Shown piece after piece: positions 45,039-54,485 of a DNA stretch of 64,000 nucleotides. Each line of letters begins with the position of its first letter. Position 1 is the stretch's first letter. Position numbers and translations under genes: made by a program. Location of the stretch: NCBI RefSeq assembly GCF_009857605.1, contig NZ_WWCT01000016.1, positions 62,001 through 126,000 of the forward strand, given 5' to 3'. The notes under the pieces were generated by a model. The model was not told the origin of the DNA. It did not search any database and was given only the letters and a program-made list of their open reading frames with translations. The DNA is from Duganella levis. GTDB lineage: Bacteria; Pseudomonadota; Gammaproteobacteria; Burkholderiales; Burkholderiaceae_D.

Positions 45039-46637
45039 ATGAAAACCGCTCGCATCAAAGTCGCCAATCTCCTGATGATCGGCTTCGGATTGATTTGCCT
45101 GTTTCTTGCCGCCGTCATTACATTGGGCCTGTCGGAACAGGCCAAGCTGAATGACGCCGCCGCCACCATGGCCGACGACCGCTGGCCGAAAATCGAACTG
45201 GCCACCGACGTGCGCCTGCGCGTGACCGATATCGCTGTCTCACTGCGCAACCTGATGCTGACGACAGATCCCTCGGTGCGCGCTCACCAGATCGACAGCA
45301 TCGAAGGCTACCGGCGCGACGCAGAAAGCAAGATCGCCGAGCTGGATAAGCGCGTGGTGACGCCGGCCGGCCGCGCGGCGCTGGACAAGGTGCGCAGCGC
45401 CTATCAGGATTACGTCGTTGGCCAGAAAAAGCTCATCTCATTGGTGCAGGCAGGTCGCGACGACGAAGCGCGCGACTACCTGAACACGCACGTCAAGCCG
45501 ATGCTGCAAGCCTGCCGCGACACGCTGGCGGCGCAGATCGGCAACGAAGTGACGCTGATGCGCACCGCCCGCGAACAGGCGGTGGAAGCCTACGCCGCCA
45601 CCCGCCTCAAGATGCTGGCGCTGGGCGCGGCGGCGATGCTAATCTCGATCGGCGTGGCGGCCGCCATCATCGGCCGCCTGCGGCGCGAGCTGGGCGGCGA
45701 ACCGGATCAGGCGGCGCGCACCGCCGCCAGCATCGCCGACGGCGACCTGACGCGCGCCATCGCGCTGCGCCACGGCGACCGTAGCAGCATGCTGTATGAA
45801 ATGGAGCATATGCGCGATAACCTCAGCCAGCTGGTGGCGCAAGTGCGCTCCGACACCGAGATGATCGCCTCCGCCTCCAGCCAGATCGCCAGCGGCAACC
45901 TCGATCTGTCGGCGCGTACCGAGCAGCAGGCCTCCAGTCTCCAGGAGACTGCCGCCGCCATGGAGGAGCTGACCACCACCGTGCAGCAGAACGCCGACCA
46001 TGCGGCGCGCGCCAACACGCTGGCCTCGCACGCCTCCTCGATGGCCGGCAAGGGCGGCCAGGCGGTAGCCGCCGTCACTGAACGCATGGAAGCGATACGC
46101 AGTTCCGCCGCGCAGATGGCGGACATCATCGGCCTGATTGACGGTATCGCCTTCCAGACCAACATCCTGGCACTCAACGCCGCCGTGGAAGCGGCGCGCG
46201 CCGGCGATGCGGGACGCGGCTTTGCCGTGGTGGCGGGCGAAGTACGCCAGCTGGCGCACCGCTCGTCGGAGGCGGCGCGCGACATCGGCAACTTGATCAA
46301 GGCGGCGGTGCAGCAGGTCGGCGCCGGCGACCTGCAGGTGCGCGAAGCCGCAGGAGCGATGCAGGACATCGTCGACAGCGTCGCCAACGTGGAACAGATC
46401 ATGGCGCAGATCAAGCATGCCAGCAGCGAGCAGCACGCCGGCATCCAGGCCTGTAGCCAGGCGGTGGTGCAGATGGACCACGGCACGCAGCAGAATGCCG
46501 CGCTGGTGGAACAAGTCGCCGCCGCCGCGCACGCGCTGCAAGAACAGTCGGTACAGCTGGAGGATGCCGTCTCACGCTTCAAGATCGCCCCTGCCCCTGC
46601 TGATAATCGCACGCCACGCTTGATGGTGCCGTCATGA
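45039..46637 (+). CDS. Methyl-accepting chemotaxis protein, coupled to an EAL protein
   Basis: A 532-residue chemoreceptor. A transmembrane helix (~8-30), periplasmic four-helix-bundle sensor (~31-185), second helix (~187-208), HAMP domain and a full signalling coiled coil are present. The tip motif [21 protein letters not shown] is intact, as are the flanking methylation helices. The ATG at 45039 is the first good start with a signal-anchor helix. Its stop overlaps the start of the EAL/pseudo-receiver gene (ATGA), so the two are translationally coupled. The ligand is unknown. Confidence 0.93.
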   Translation: MKTARIKVANLLMIGFGLICLFLAAVITLGLSEQAKLNDAAATMADDRWPKIELATDVRLRVTDIAVSLRNLMLTTDPSVRAHQIDSIEGYRRDAESKIAELDKRVVTPAGRAALDKVRSAYQDYVVGQKKLISLVQAGRDDEARDYLNTHVKPMLQACRDTLAAQIGNEVTLMRTAREQAVEAYAATRLKMLALGAAAMLISIGVAAAIIGRLRRELGGEPDQAARTAASIADGDLTRAIALRHGDRSSMLYEMEHMRDNLSQLVAQVRSDTEMIASASSQIASGNLDLSARTEQQASSLQETAAAMEELTTTVQQNADHAARANTLASHASSMAGKGGQAVAAVTERMEAIRSSAAQMADIIGLIDGIAFQTNILALNAAVEAARAGDAGRGFAVVAGEVRQLAHRSSEAARDIGNLIKAAVQQVGAGDLQVREAAGAMQDIVDSVANVEQIMAQIKHASSEQHAGIQACSQAVVQMDHGTQQNAALVEQVAAAAHALQEQSVQLEDAVSRFKIAPAPADNRTPRLMVPS

Positions 46638-47908
46638 CCCGCTCCCCCGACACTGCATTCGCGCTGCGCGCCGTCGTCATCGATGGCTGCCCGGCCGACC
46701 TGGAAGCCACGGCCACACAATGCCGCGCCGCCGGCATCATCGTCAACGGCTGGTCCGACTGCGGCGCCGGCGCACTGGAACTGATTGAGTCCCTGCCCTC
46801 GCCGCCCGACCTGGTCATCACGGAACTCGACCTGCCCGACATGGACGGAGCCGACCTGCTGCAAGCCCTCTCCATGCTGGAACCCGGCCTGCCGGTGGTG
46901 CTGGTCAGCCGCCACAGCGCGCGCCTGCACGACGCCGCGCTGACGCTGGCCGCCACGCTGGGACTGGAAGCGCTGGGCGCCCTGAACAAGCCGCTGGAAG
47001 CACAGGCACTGCAAGACCTGACCCAGGGCTGCGCACCCGCCGCCGCCCGCACCGCCGCCCTGCTGGCCTTGCGGCCGCGCTGCGACGCCAATGCGCCCCG
47101 GCCGGACGCCGGCGAAGTGCTCGGCGCCATCCAGCAACACCAGTTCGAACTGTATTACCAGCCCAAGACCGCATTACATGACGGCGTGCTGCGGGGCGCC
47201 GAAGCCTTGCTGCGCTGGCGCCATCCGCATCACGGCCTGCTGTCACCGGCCTGCTTCCTGCCGCAGGCGGAAGCGGCCAACCTGGTCGACATCCTTACCG
47301 TGGAAGTGGTCCGCATCGCGCTCAAGGACTGGCGCCGCTGGCATGCCGACGGCCTGTCGCTGCCGATCTCGATCAATCTGTCGCCGCTGTCGCTGGCCGA
47401 CCCGCACCTTGCGGAACAACTGATCAAAACCGTCAACGACGCCGGCGTGCCGCCGCGCGCCATCACCTTCGAGATTATCGAGCATGAGGAAATCGCCGAT
47501 CTGGCGACCGCGCTGCGCATTCTCATCAAGCTGCGCATGCACGGTTTCGGCCTGGCGCTGGACGATTTCGGCGCCGGCCACGCCTCGCTGTTGCAGCTAT
47601 CGCGCTTCCCCTTCACCGAACTGAAACTGGACCGCCGCCTGGTGCACAACGCCAGCAAACGTCCGCACATGCAAGCGCTGCTGCGTCACGCCATCGCCAC
47701 CGCGCGCGAGATCGGCGTCACCAGCGTGGCGGAAGGCATAGAACTGGAACAGGATCGCCTGCTGTTGCGCGAACTGGGATGCGACCTGGCGCAGGGTTAC
47801 CTGATCGCCAGGCCGATGCCAGCCGCCGCGCTGCCGCTGTGGAGAGGCAAATCAGCTGCGGCAGGCAAAGTTGCAGGGACGGGTGCGGTGATCCAGCTGC
47901 GACCTTAG
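46634..47908 (+). CDS. EAL c-di-GMP phosphodiesterase with pseudo-receiver (Glu at the phosphosite)
   Basis: A 424-residue cytoplasmic protein. The N-terminal domain (~10-130) is folded like a receiver, but the phospho-acceptor is Glu64 in LVITELDLPDMDG (codon 46823-46825), and only one Asp of the acidic pair remains (VIDG). The Lys is kept (NKPLE). The EAL domain (~165-415) keeps EALLRW, INLSPLSL, FEIIEHEE, DDFGAGHASL, LKLDRRLV and AEGIELEQ, so catalysis is likely. It is co-translated with the chemoreceptor upstream. The last 57 bases overlap the convergent moaB gene. The Glu may lock an active state, which is inference. Confidence 0.92.
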   Translation: MTRSPDTAFALRAVVIDGCPADLEATATQCRAAGIIVNGWSDCGAGALELIESLPSPPDLVITELDLPDMDGADLLQALSMLEPGLPVVLVSRHSARLHDAALTLAATLGLEALGALNKPLEAQALQDLTQGCAPAAARTAALLALRPRCDANAPRPDAGEVLGAIQQHQFELYYQPKTALHDGVLRGAEALLRWRHPHHGLLSPACFLPQAEAANLVDILTVEVVRIALKDWRRWHADGLSLPISINLSPLSLADPHLAEQLIKTVNDAGVPPRAITFEIIEHEEIADLATALRILIKLRMHGFGLALDDFGAGHASLLQLSRFPFTELKLDRRLVHNASKRPHMQALLRHAIATAREIGVTSVAEGIELEQDRLLLRELGCDLAQGYLIARPMPAAALPLWRGKSAAAGKVAGTGAVIQLRP

Positions 47909-48331
47909 GATGTGGTTCCAGGCCAGCGCGCAGGCGCCCGGTGAGCCGGGCAAGCAAAAGATCAAGGTATCGTTGGCGACACCGGCCACGCAGCGCGACT
48001 GAATCGCCGCCGAGCCGATGTCGTTATACGACAGCTGGCGAAACAGCTCGCCAAAGCCGGGAATCGGCTGATCGAACAACACTTCCACCGCCTCCGGCAC
48101 CGAATTACGGCGCGCAAAGCCAGTGCCGCCGCTACTGATCACCACATCAATCTGCGGGTCGGCGATGCATTCGCTGAAGGCGCGGCGCAACTGGTAGATA
48201 TCGTCAAACACAATCTCGCGCCGCAAAACACGATGGCCGCCCTGTTCCAGACTGGCGGCCAATAAATCGCCGGCATCATCGTCGGCGGCGGTTCGTGTGT
48301 TGCTGACTGTGATAAGGGCACAGGTAAGCAT
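47852..48331 (-). CDS. moaB: Molybdenum cofactor biosynthesis protein MoaB/Mog-type
   Basis: A 159-residue adenylyltransferase-fold protein. It has the motif VVISSGGTGFARRNSVPEAVEVLFD (residues ~62-85; SGGTG is the nucleotide-binding signature), then IPGFGELFRQLSYNDIG and LIFCLPGSPGACALAW. MoaB/Mog activates molybdopterin by adenylation so that molybdate can be inserted. It is the last gene of an operon with bestrophin (8-base gap) and the molybdoenzyme YdeP, which needs this cofactor. It overlaps the EAL gene by 57 bases on the opposite strand. Confidence 0.92.
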   Translation of the reverse strand: MLTCALITVSNTRTAADDDAGDLLAASLEQGGHRVLRREIVFDDIYQLRRAFSECIADPQIDVVISSGGTGFARRNSVPEAVEVLFDQPIPGFGELFRQLSYNDIGSAAIQSRCVAGVANDTLIFCLPGSPGACALAWNHILRSQLDHRTRPCNFACRS

Positions 48332-48339
48332 ATTTTCCT

Positions 48340-49260
48340 TTATGAGATGTTATAGCGTTCGCACGGTTCCATTTGATCCGGCACTTCTTCGCCGCACTGC
48401 TCCAGCAGCGAACGTTCGATATTGCGCGTCATGGCGTTCAGCGCCAGGCAGTTGGGATCGGTGCCGAACGGCTCCGAAATCTCCTGCGCGATCGCTTCCA
48501 GCGCAAACAGCGTGTAGGCCACGAATACGCACACCAGCGGCGTTACCATGCCCAGGTCGGCCACCAGCCCAAACGGCAGCATGAAGCAGTACAGATACAC
48601 CGTGCGGTGTACCAGCACACCGTAGGCAAACGGGATCGGCGTATTCGAGATGCGTTCGCAACCACCAACGGCGGCCGCCAGTTCGCTGACCTGGGCATCC
48701 AGTAACCACAGCAGCGGTTCGCCTTCGCCGCGTTTGCGGCCAGCGCGCGACAGCATCAGGCGGATGCGGTCCAGCAGCGCCACCGGAATATAGTGCATGC
48801 TGCTCAATTCCTGACGCTCCTCCGGCGAAAGGTAGCGCGCCAGGTCTTCCGAAGGATCGGTTTTGCGCAGTTGATGCGTCAATGCGTAGACGAAGGCGAT
48901 CAGGCGCTGCACGAACAGCTTGCGTTCAAAGCCATCGCCGTCTTGCGGCAGGTAGTTGATCACTTGCGACGTCAGCGCCCGTGCCGCGATCAGGATGCGG
49001 CCCCAGATCTGGCGCGCTTCCACGTAACGCGCATAGGCGGCGTTGTTGCGGAACGCCAGGAAGATCGCCAAGCTGACGCCGATCAGCGGGAACGGCACTG
49101 TATCCAGCGGCATCTTGCCGCCCAGGATATGGCCATGGGTGACGACCGCCACCCCGCTGATCGCCAGGATGATCAGCAACTGCGGCACGATGGTTTTGAG
49201 TACGGAGCCATCCCAGATGAACAGCATCCGCAACCAGTTGGTTGGCGGACGGATGATCAT
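48340..49260 (-). CDS. Bestrophin-family channel-like membrane protein
   Basis: A 306-residue protein of the bacterial bestrophin (UPF0187) family. The N-terminal motif WDGSVLKTIVPQLLIILAISGVAV (shortened; residues ~16-39) is followed by FPLIGVSLAIFLAFRNNAAYARYVEARQIWG in outline, the diagnostic segment that lines the pore. Further helices are near residues 210-260. Bacterial members form pentameric ion channels (sodium-selective in the Klebsiella example). It overlaps the YdeP gene by 4 bases and precedes moaB. An anion or cation role linked to the enzyme is possible but unproven. Confidence 0.93.
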   Translation of the reverse strand: MIIRPPTNWLRMLFIWDGSVLKTIVPQLLIILAISGVAVVTHGHILGGKMPLDTVPFPLIGVSLAIFLAFRNNAAYARYVEARQIWGRILIAARALTSQVINYLPQDGDGFERKLFVQRLIAFVYALTHQLRKTDPSEDLARYLSPEERQELSSMHYIPVALLDRIRLMLSRAGRKRGEGEPLLWLLDAQVSELAAAVGGCERISNTPIPFAYGVLVHRTVYLYCFMLPFGLVADLGMVTPLVCVFVAYTLFALEAIAQEISEPFGTDPNCLALNAMTRNIERSLLEQCGEEVPDQMEPCERYNIS

Positions 49261-51572
49261 GATGCCGCCGCTGCCGTCAACAATACCGGAATCGATTTGG
49301 ACGTCGGCGTGCCCGCGCCATCGGCCACGCTGGCCAGCGGCACCAATGGATTGGTCTCCGGGTAGTAGGCGCCGATGCAGCCGCGCGGAATATCGTAGGC
49401 CACCAGCATGAAGCCGTCGGCGCGGCGCTCGATGCCGTCATCCCACACGCTCTGCACATCCACCCAGTCACCGGCCTTCATGCCCAGCATGTCGATGTCG
49501 GCCTGGTTGATGAAGATCACCCGGCGCATGCCGAACACGCCACGATAGCGGTCATCCAGTGCATAGATGGTGGTGTTGTACTGGTCGTGCGAGCGGGTGG
49601 TCATCATCACCATCAGCTTTTCGCCGTGCTTGGCGCGGGCGCGGTGGATCGGTGTATCCAGTGCTATCCCGTGCGGCACAAATTGCGCCTTGCCGCTGGT
49701 GGTGTGCCATTCGCGCTCTCGCGACGCCACCTTGAGGTGGAAACCACCCGGCTTGGCCACGCGCGCGTTGTAGTCGTAAAAATCATCGAACACTTTTTCG
49801 ATGTCGTCGCGGATCAGCGCATAGTCGTCGCGGTAGGCCTTCCACTTCAGCTGATAGCGGTCGCCCAGCGTGGCTTCCGCCATGCGCGAGACGATGGCGA
49901 TTTCCGACAGCAGCTCCGGCGACGCCGGCTTGTTCAGGCCAAACGAAATGTGCACCATGCTCATCGAGTCTTCCACCGTCACGCCTTGCGGCACGCCGTT
50001 CTGCGCATCGATCTCGGTGCGGCCCAGCGTCGGCAGGATCAGCGCCTTGCGGCCGTGGATCAGATGGCTGCGATTCAGCTTGGTGGCCACATGCACCGTC
50101 AACGCGCACGACTCCAGCGCCTTGAAGGTCAGCGGCGTGTCCGGCGTGGCCATGGCGAAGTTACCGCCCAGGCCCACGAACACCTTGACCTTCCCTTCCG
50201 CCATGGCGCCGATGGTGGCCACCACGTCCAGCCCATGGTGGCGCGGCGGCACGAAGTCGAACACGCGCTCCATGCGGTCGAGGAAGGCGGTGGTTGGCTG
50301 CTCCTCAATGCCGACGGTGCGGTCGCCCTGCACATTGGAGTGGCCGCGCACCGGGCACAGACCCGCACCCTGGCGGCCGATATTGCCGCGCATGAGCATC
50401 AGGTTGGACAGCATCTGGATCGTCGCCACCGAATTTTTGTGCTGGGTCAGGCCCATGCCCCAGGTGGCGATCACGCGTTCGCCGCGCGCATAGATGTCCG
50501 CCAGCTGGTCGATCTGTTCGCGCGACACGCCGGATTCCGCCACCAGCAGCGGCCACTTTTCCGCGCGCAGGTCACGCGCAAATTCCTGGAAGCCGGTGGT
50601 GTGCTGGGTGATGAAATCCAGATCGATCAGGCGCTTCATGCCGATCAACACGGCACGGTCGTCCAGCTCCAGCAGGCGTTTGGCCAGGGCCTTGATCAGC
50701 GCCAGGTCGCCACTCAGCTTGGGTTGCACGAACAGGGAGCTGATTGGCGTGCTCGACATGGTCAGCATCTCCAGCGGGTGCTGCGGGCTGGTAAACCGCT
50801 CCAGCCCGCGCTCGCGCAACGGGTTGATGGAGACGATGGTGGCGCCGCGCTTGGCGCATTCGCGCAACTCGCCCAGCATGCGCGGGTGATTGGTGGCCGG
50901 GTTCTGGCCGAAGATCAGCAGCGTGTCCGCGTGTTCGAAATCATCCAGCGTCACCGTGCCCTTGCCGATACCGACGGTGCCCGGCAAGCCACGGCTGGTA
51001 GCCTCGTGACACATATTGGAGCAATCGGGGAAGTTGTTGGTGCCATAGGCGCGCACGAACAGCTGGTACAGGAAGGCCGCCTCGTTGCTGGCGCGGCCGG
51101 AGGTGTAGAACGCCGCCTGGTCAGGGACGTCCAGCATATTCAATTCATCGGCGATCAGGCGGAAGGCATCGTCCCATGCAACCGGCGCGTACTTGTCGCT
51201 GGCCGGATCGTAGACCATGGGATGCGTCAGGCGGCCATGCTGTTCCAGCTCGTAGTCCGATTGCTGCAGCAGTTCGGCGACCGTATGCGCGGCAAAGAAA
51301 TCCGGCGTCACACGCTTGCTGGTGGATTCCGCCGCCACCGCCTTGACGCCGTTCTCGCAGAGTTCAAAGGTGGACGAGTGCTCACGGTCCGGCCATGCGC
51401 AGCCGGGGCAATCGAAACCATCCGGCTGGTTTTGCGCAAACAGCGACTTGTAATTGACGCCGCTCACGCGCTCCTTGAACAGGTTAATCGCCACATACTT
51501 CAATGCGCCCCAGCCGGCGGCGGCGTGGTGGTAGGGTTGGATGTGTCCTGTTTTTTCTTTTTGGTCGGCCAT
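49257..51572 (-). CDS. ydeP: FdhF/YdeP-type molybdopterin oxidoreductase
   Basis: A 771-residue molybdopterin enzyme of the formate dehydrogenase-like YdeP family. The N-terminal CPGC (C55, C58 in DGFDCPGCAW) is typical of YdeP; a full [4Fe-4S] Cys set is not obvious. Molybdopterin-binding stretches include YTSGRASNEAAFLYQLFVRAYGTNN and FGQNPATNHPRMLGELRE in outline. The C-terminal part includes MMTTRSHDQYNTTIYALDDRYRG. Members are linked to acid resistance in E. coli, but the reaction is not established. It starts after AAGGAG, 12 bases downstream of the GGDEF-EAL gene, and runs into bestrophin and moaB. No fdhD is present. Confidence 0.93.
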   Translation of the reverse strand: MADQKEKTGHIQPYHHAAAGWGALKYVAINLFKERVSGVNYKSLFAQNQPDGFDCPGCAWPDREHSSTFELCENGVKAVAAESTSKRVTPDFFAAHTVAELLQQSDYELEQHGRLTHPMVYDPASDKYAPVAWDDAFRLIADELNMLDVPDQAAFYTSGRASNEAAFLYQLFVRAYGTNNFPDCSNMCHEATSRGLPGTVGIGKGTVTLDDFEHADTLLIFGQNPATNHPRMLGELRECAKRGATIVSINPLRERGLERFTSPQHPLEMLTMSSTPISSLFVQPKLSGDLALIKALAKRLLELDDRAVLIGMKRLIDLDFITQHTTGFQEFARDLRAEKWPLLVAESGVSREQIDQLADIYARGERVIATWGMGLTQHKNSVATIQMLSNLMLMRGNIGRQGAGLCPVRGHSNVQGDRTVGIEEQPTTAFLDRMERVFDFVPPRHHGLDVVATIGAMAEGKVKVFVGLGGNFAMATPDTPLTFKALESCALTVHVATKLNRSHLIHGRKALILPTLGRTEIDAQNGVPQGVTVEDSMSMVHISFGLNKPASPELLSEIAIVSRMAEATLGDRYQLKWKAYRDDYALIRDDIEKVFDDFYDYNARVAKPGGFHLKVASREREWHTTSGKAQFVPHGIALDTPIHRARAKHGEKLMVMMTTRSHDQYNTTIYALDDRYRGVFGMRRVIFINQADIDMLGMKAGDWVDVQSVWDDGIERRADGFMLVAYDIPRGCIGAYYPETNPLVPLASVADGAGTPTSKSIPVLLTAAAAS

Positions 51573-51584
51573 GATGAATGCTCC

Positions 51585-54335
51585 TTAGATTGACGTGTCC
51601 AGCATAGCGTCAGCCAGCTGCATGGGAGGAGCACAGAACGCGCCCACCTCGGGGAGTACAGCCAGTTCGCCCAGCGGCACAGCGCGGCCGAACAGATAGC
51701 CCTGGAAGGCGTTGCAGCCAAAGGCTTCCAGCGCCGACCACTGCTCGCGCGTCTCCACGCCTTCCGCCACCACCGCCAGGTCCATGCTGTACGCCAGCGT
51801 GATGATGGCGCGCACAATGCTGGAGGCGTGGCGGGTGTGCAGCATGTCGTGCACGAACGAGCGGTCGATTTTCAGTTGATCTATCGGCAGCAGCTTCAGA
51901 TAGCTCAGCGACGAATAGCCGGTGCCGAAATCGTCCAGCGCAAAGCCGACGCCGTGGGCTTTCAAGGTTGTCATCTTTGCGATAACGTCATCCATGTCGG
52001 TCAGCAGCATGCTCTCGGTCAGCTCCAGCTTGAGCAGGCGCGGATCGGCGCCGGTGCGTTCCAGCACCGCCAGCACCTGGTCGACAAACGCCGGCTGGCG
52101 GAACTGGCGCGCGCTGACATTGACCGCCATGGTCAGATGCGCGCTGTCGGCCGCCGTCGCCCAGCACACCAGCTGGCGGCAGGCCGCTTCCAGCACCCAG
52201 TCGCCCAGTTCGACGATCAGGCCGGACTTCTCGGCTTGCGGAATGAATTCGCCGGGACCGATCAGGCCACGCTGCGGATGCTGCCAGCGCAGCAGCGCTT
52301 CCACGCCGGTGACGCGGCCGCCGTTGTCCACCACCGGCTGGTAATACAGCCGCAGCTCATCGCGCTGCAAGGCGAAACGCAGGTCCGCTTCCAGCGTGGC
52401 GGAAGCATCCAGCGCCACCTGCATATGCGGATCGAAGAAGCGGAAGGTGGCGCGGCCGGCCGCCTTGGCCTCATACATCGCCATATCGGCCTGGCGCAGC
52501 AAGTCGTTGATGGTGTGATGCTCGGCGCCGAACAGCACCACGCCGATACTTGGCGTGCTGCGCACCTCGTGGCCTTCCAGCAGATAGCAGCGGCTCAGCG
52601 AATCCAGCACCTTGCCGGCGACAGCGGCGGCATTGCCCATGGCCTGCTGCTGCTCGTGGCCCAGGTCTTCCAGCAGGATGACGAATTCGTCGCCGCCCAG
52701 CCGCGCCACGGTGTCGGTTTCACGCGTGACTTCACCCAGGCGGAACGCCACCATCTCCAGCAGGCGGTCGCCCATGTCATGGCCCATGGTGTCGTTCAGG
52801 GACTTGAAGTTATCCAGGTCGACAAACAGCACCGCGCCGTACAAGCTGCTGCGCGTGGCCTTGGCGATGGCGTGATGCAGGCGATCCAGCAGCAAGCGGC
52901 GGTTGGGCAGGTTGGTCAGGCCGTCGTAGAAAGCCAGGTGGGCGATTTCAGCCTCCGCCAGTTTGCGCGCGCTGATGTCCATGCGTGTGCCGAGCATGCG
53001 CAGCGGCTTGCCGTCGGCGGTGCGCTCCACCACCCTGCCCCGGCTCTGCACCCAGATCCACTGGCCGGCGCGATGGCGCATGCGGTATTCGGCCTCGAAC
53101 GAACGCGAGCCGTCGGCCAGGTGCGCGGCCAGCGCCGCGTCGATGCCGGGAATGTCATCGCTCTTGACCATGCCGCGCCAATCGACGGCGCTCAGGTTCA
53201 ATTCGTCCTCGGTATAGCCCAGCATGGCGGCGGCGCGGCCGTCCACGGTGCGGCGGTCGTTCACCATATGCCATTCCCACAGGCCCAGATTGGCGCCGTT
53301 GAGCGCCAGTTCGATCTTCTCTGCCGCTGCGGCCTGCTCTTCCTCACGCGCTGCGGCCACGTCTTCCAGCACCTGCCGGCGGCGCTGCACCAGGATCAGG
53401 CCACCGCTGGCGGTCAGGCCGAATACCAGCCACGCCACGCCGCAGGTCCAGGCCATGCTATGCCAGCCGGCGGCCACCAGGGCCTGGTTGCGGCCCAGGC
53501 TCACCACCAGCGTCTTGTCCAGCCCAAGGCCGCGCAGCAGCATGGTGCGCTGGACCACCAGCCGCTGTTCGCCGCTGGCGGCCACGCCATCGAACACGGT
53601 TTCGGAGCGATGGCTGTTCTGGTGACGCACAAAGAATGGATCGGGCGCCGCGCTGGTATTGCGCATGGCGGCGGGATCGGCCGGCACGAACAGGATACGG
53701 CGGCCGCTGTCCTCGGTGATGGCGCTGTTCATGTCCGGCGCATACAGGGCCGAGCGCATCACGGCGTCAAAGTATTCGGGATTGAGGATGGCGCTGACGG
53801 CGCCGTTGTTCTTGCCGTCCGGCCCAATCAGCGCCATCGACAGCTTGATGTTGAAGACGCCGGGGGTATTTTCGTAAGGCTGCGACAGGTACAGCGTGTC
53901 CGGATCGCGCATGTGCTCAACGCGGCTGGTGTAGTTCTGGTCATCCAGGCGGCGGTCGCGCAGGTCGTCGTCGGACATCACGATCTCGCCTTTGCGGTCC
54001 AGCACCAGCAGCGCGCGCACGCCGGGCATGGCGCGTTTCAGCGATTGCAGCAGCGTGCGGCGGCAATCGGCGGTGCAGTTGCCGCCACCGCGCAGCGCAT
54101 CGCGTACACTATCCAGCGCACTGCGCACGCCTTCCAGCTGGTGGCTCAGGTTTTCGTCGATGATCAGCGTCTGCAGGCGCATACGCTCGATATTGGAGGT
54201 CAGCAGCAGGCCGCGCTCATTCCAGACGAAATAGGCAATCAACAAGCCGCTGAGCACCAGCACGAAGGCCAGCATCAGCCATTCCACGGCGACCGTGCGA
54301 AAACCGGACAGCTTCCTGTAACGTTGGACGAACAT
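51585..54335 (-). CDS. Membrane GGDEF-EAL protein with Cache and PAS domains
   Basis: A 916-residue c-di-GMP enzyme. Transmembrane helix ~18-40, periplasmic Cache-like sensor ~45-290 (with VRALLVLDRKGEIVMSDDDL), second helix ~295-315, PAS ~345-465, GGDEF ~475-640 and EAL ~645-900. The GGDEF motif is intact with an RxxD site (RETD). The EAL domain keeps EALLRW, VNVSARQF, ELTES, DDFGTGYSSL, KIDRSFV and AEGVET. The ATG is preceded by GGGAGGAAGT. It is 12 bases upstream of the YdeP gene on the same strand, so it may be co-transcribed with the YdeP-bestrophin-MoaB genes. Confidence 0.94.
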   Translation of the reverse strand: MFVQRYRKLSGFRTVAVEWLMLAFVLVLSGLLIAYFVWNERGLLLTSNIERMRLQTLIIDENLSHQLEGVRSALDSVRDALRGGGNCTADCRRTLLQSLKRAMPGVRALLVLDRKGEIVMSDDDLRDRRLDDQNYTSRVEHMRDPDTLYLSQPYENTPGVFNIKLSMALIGPDGKNNGAVSAILNPEYFDAVMRSALYAPDMNSAITEDSGRRILFVPADPAAMRNTSAAPDPFFVRHQNSHRSETVFDGVAASGEQRLVVQRTMLLRGLGLDKTLVVSLGRNQALVAAGWHSMAWTCGVAWLVFGLTASGGLILVQRRRQVLEDVAAAREEEQAAAAEKIELALNGANLGLWEWHMVNDRRTVDGRAAAMLGYTEDELNLSAVDWRGMVKSDDIPGIDAALAAHLADGSRSFEAEYRMRHRAGQWIWVQSRGRVVERTADGKPLRMLGTRMDISARKLAEAEIAHLAFYDGLTNLPNRRLLLDRLHHAIAKATRSSLYGAVLFVDLDNFKSLNDTMGHDMGDRLLEMVAFRLGEVTRETDTVARLGGDEFVILLEDLGHEQQQAMGNAAAVAGKVLDSLSRCYLLEGHEVRSTPSIGVVLFGAEHHTINDLLRQADMAMYEAKAAGRATFRFFDPHMQVALDASATLEADLRFALQRDELRLYYQPVVDNGGRVTGVEALLRWQHPQRGLIGPGEFIPQAEKSGLIVELGDWVLEAACRQLVCWATAADSAHLTMAVNVSARQFRQPAFVDQVLAVLERTGADPRLLKLELTESMLLTDMDDVIAKMTTLKAHGVGFALDDFGTGYSSLSYLKLLPIDQLKIDRSFVHDMLHTRHASSIVRAIITLAYSMDLAVVAEGVETREQWSALEAFGCNAFQGYLFGRAVPLGELAVLPEVGAFCAPPMQLADAMLDTSI

Positions 54336-54485
54336 ACTTCCTCCCTGATTGAGCATGGACTCAATATAAAATCCGGGAAGATTTATGGAAATTGCACCTT
54401 CGTATGCAAACTCATACCAAGGTTTAGGTTGCTTTTCGCAAGTGCTTCAGCACCGCGGGCGCGCGACCGGCAACCGATCTCGCGC

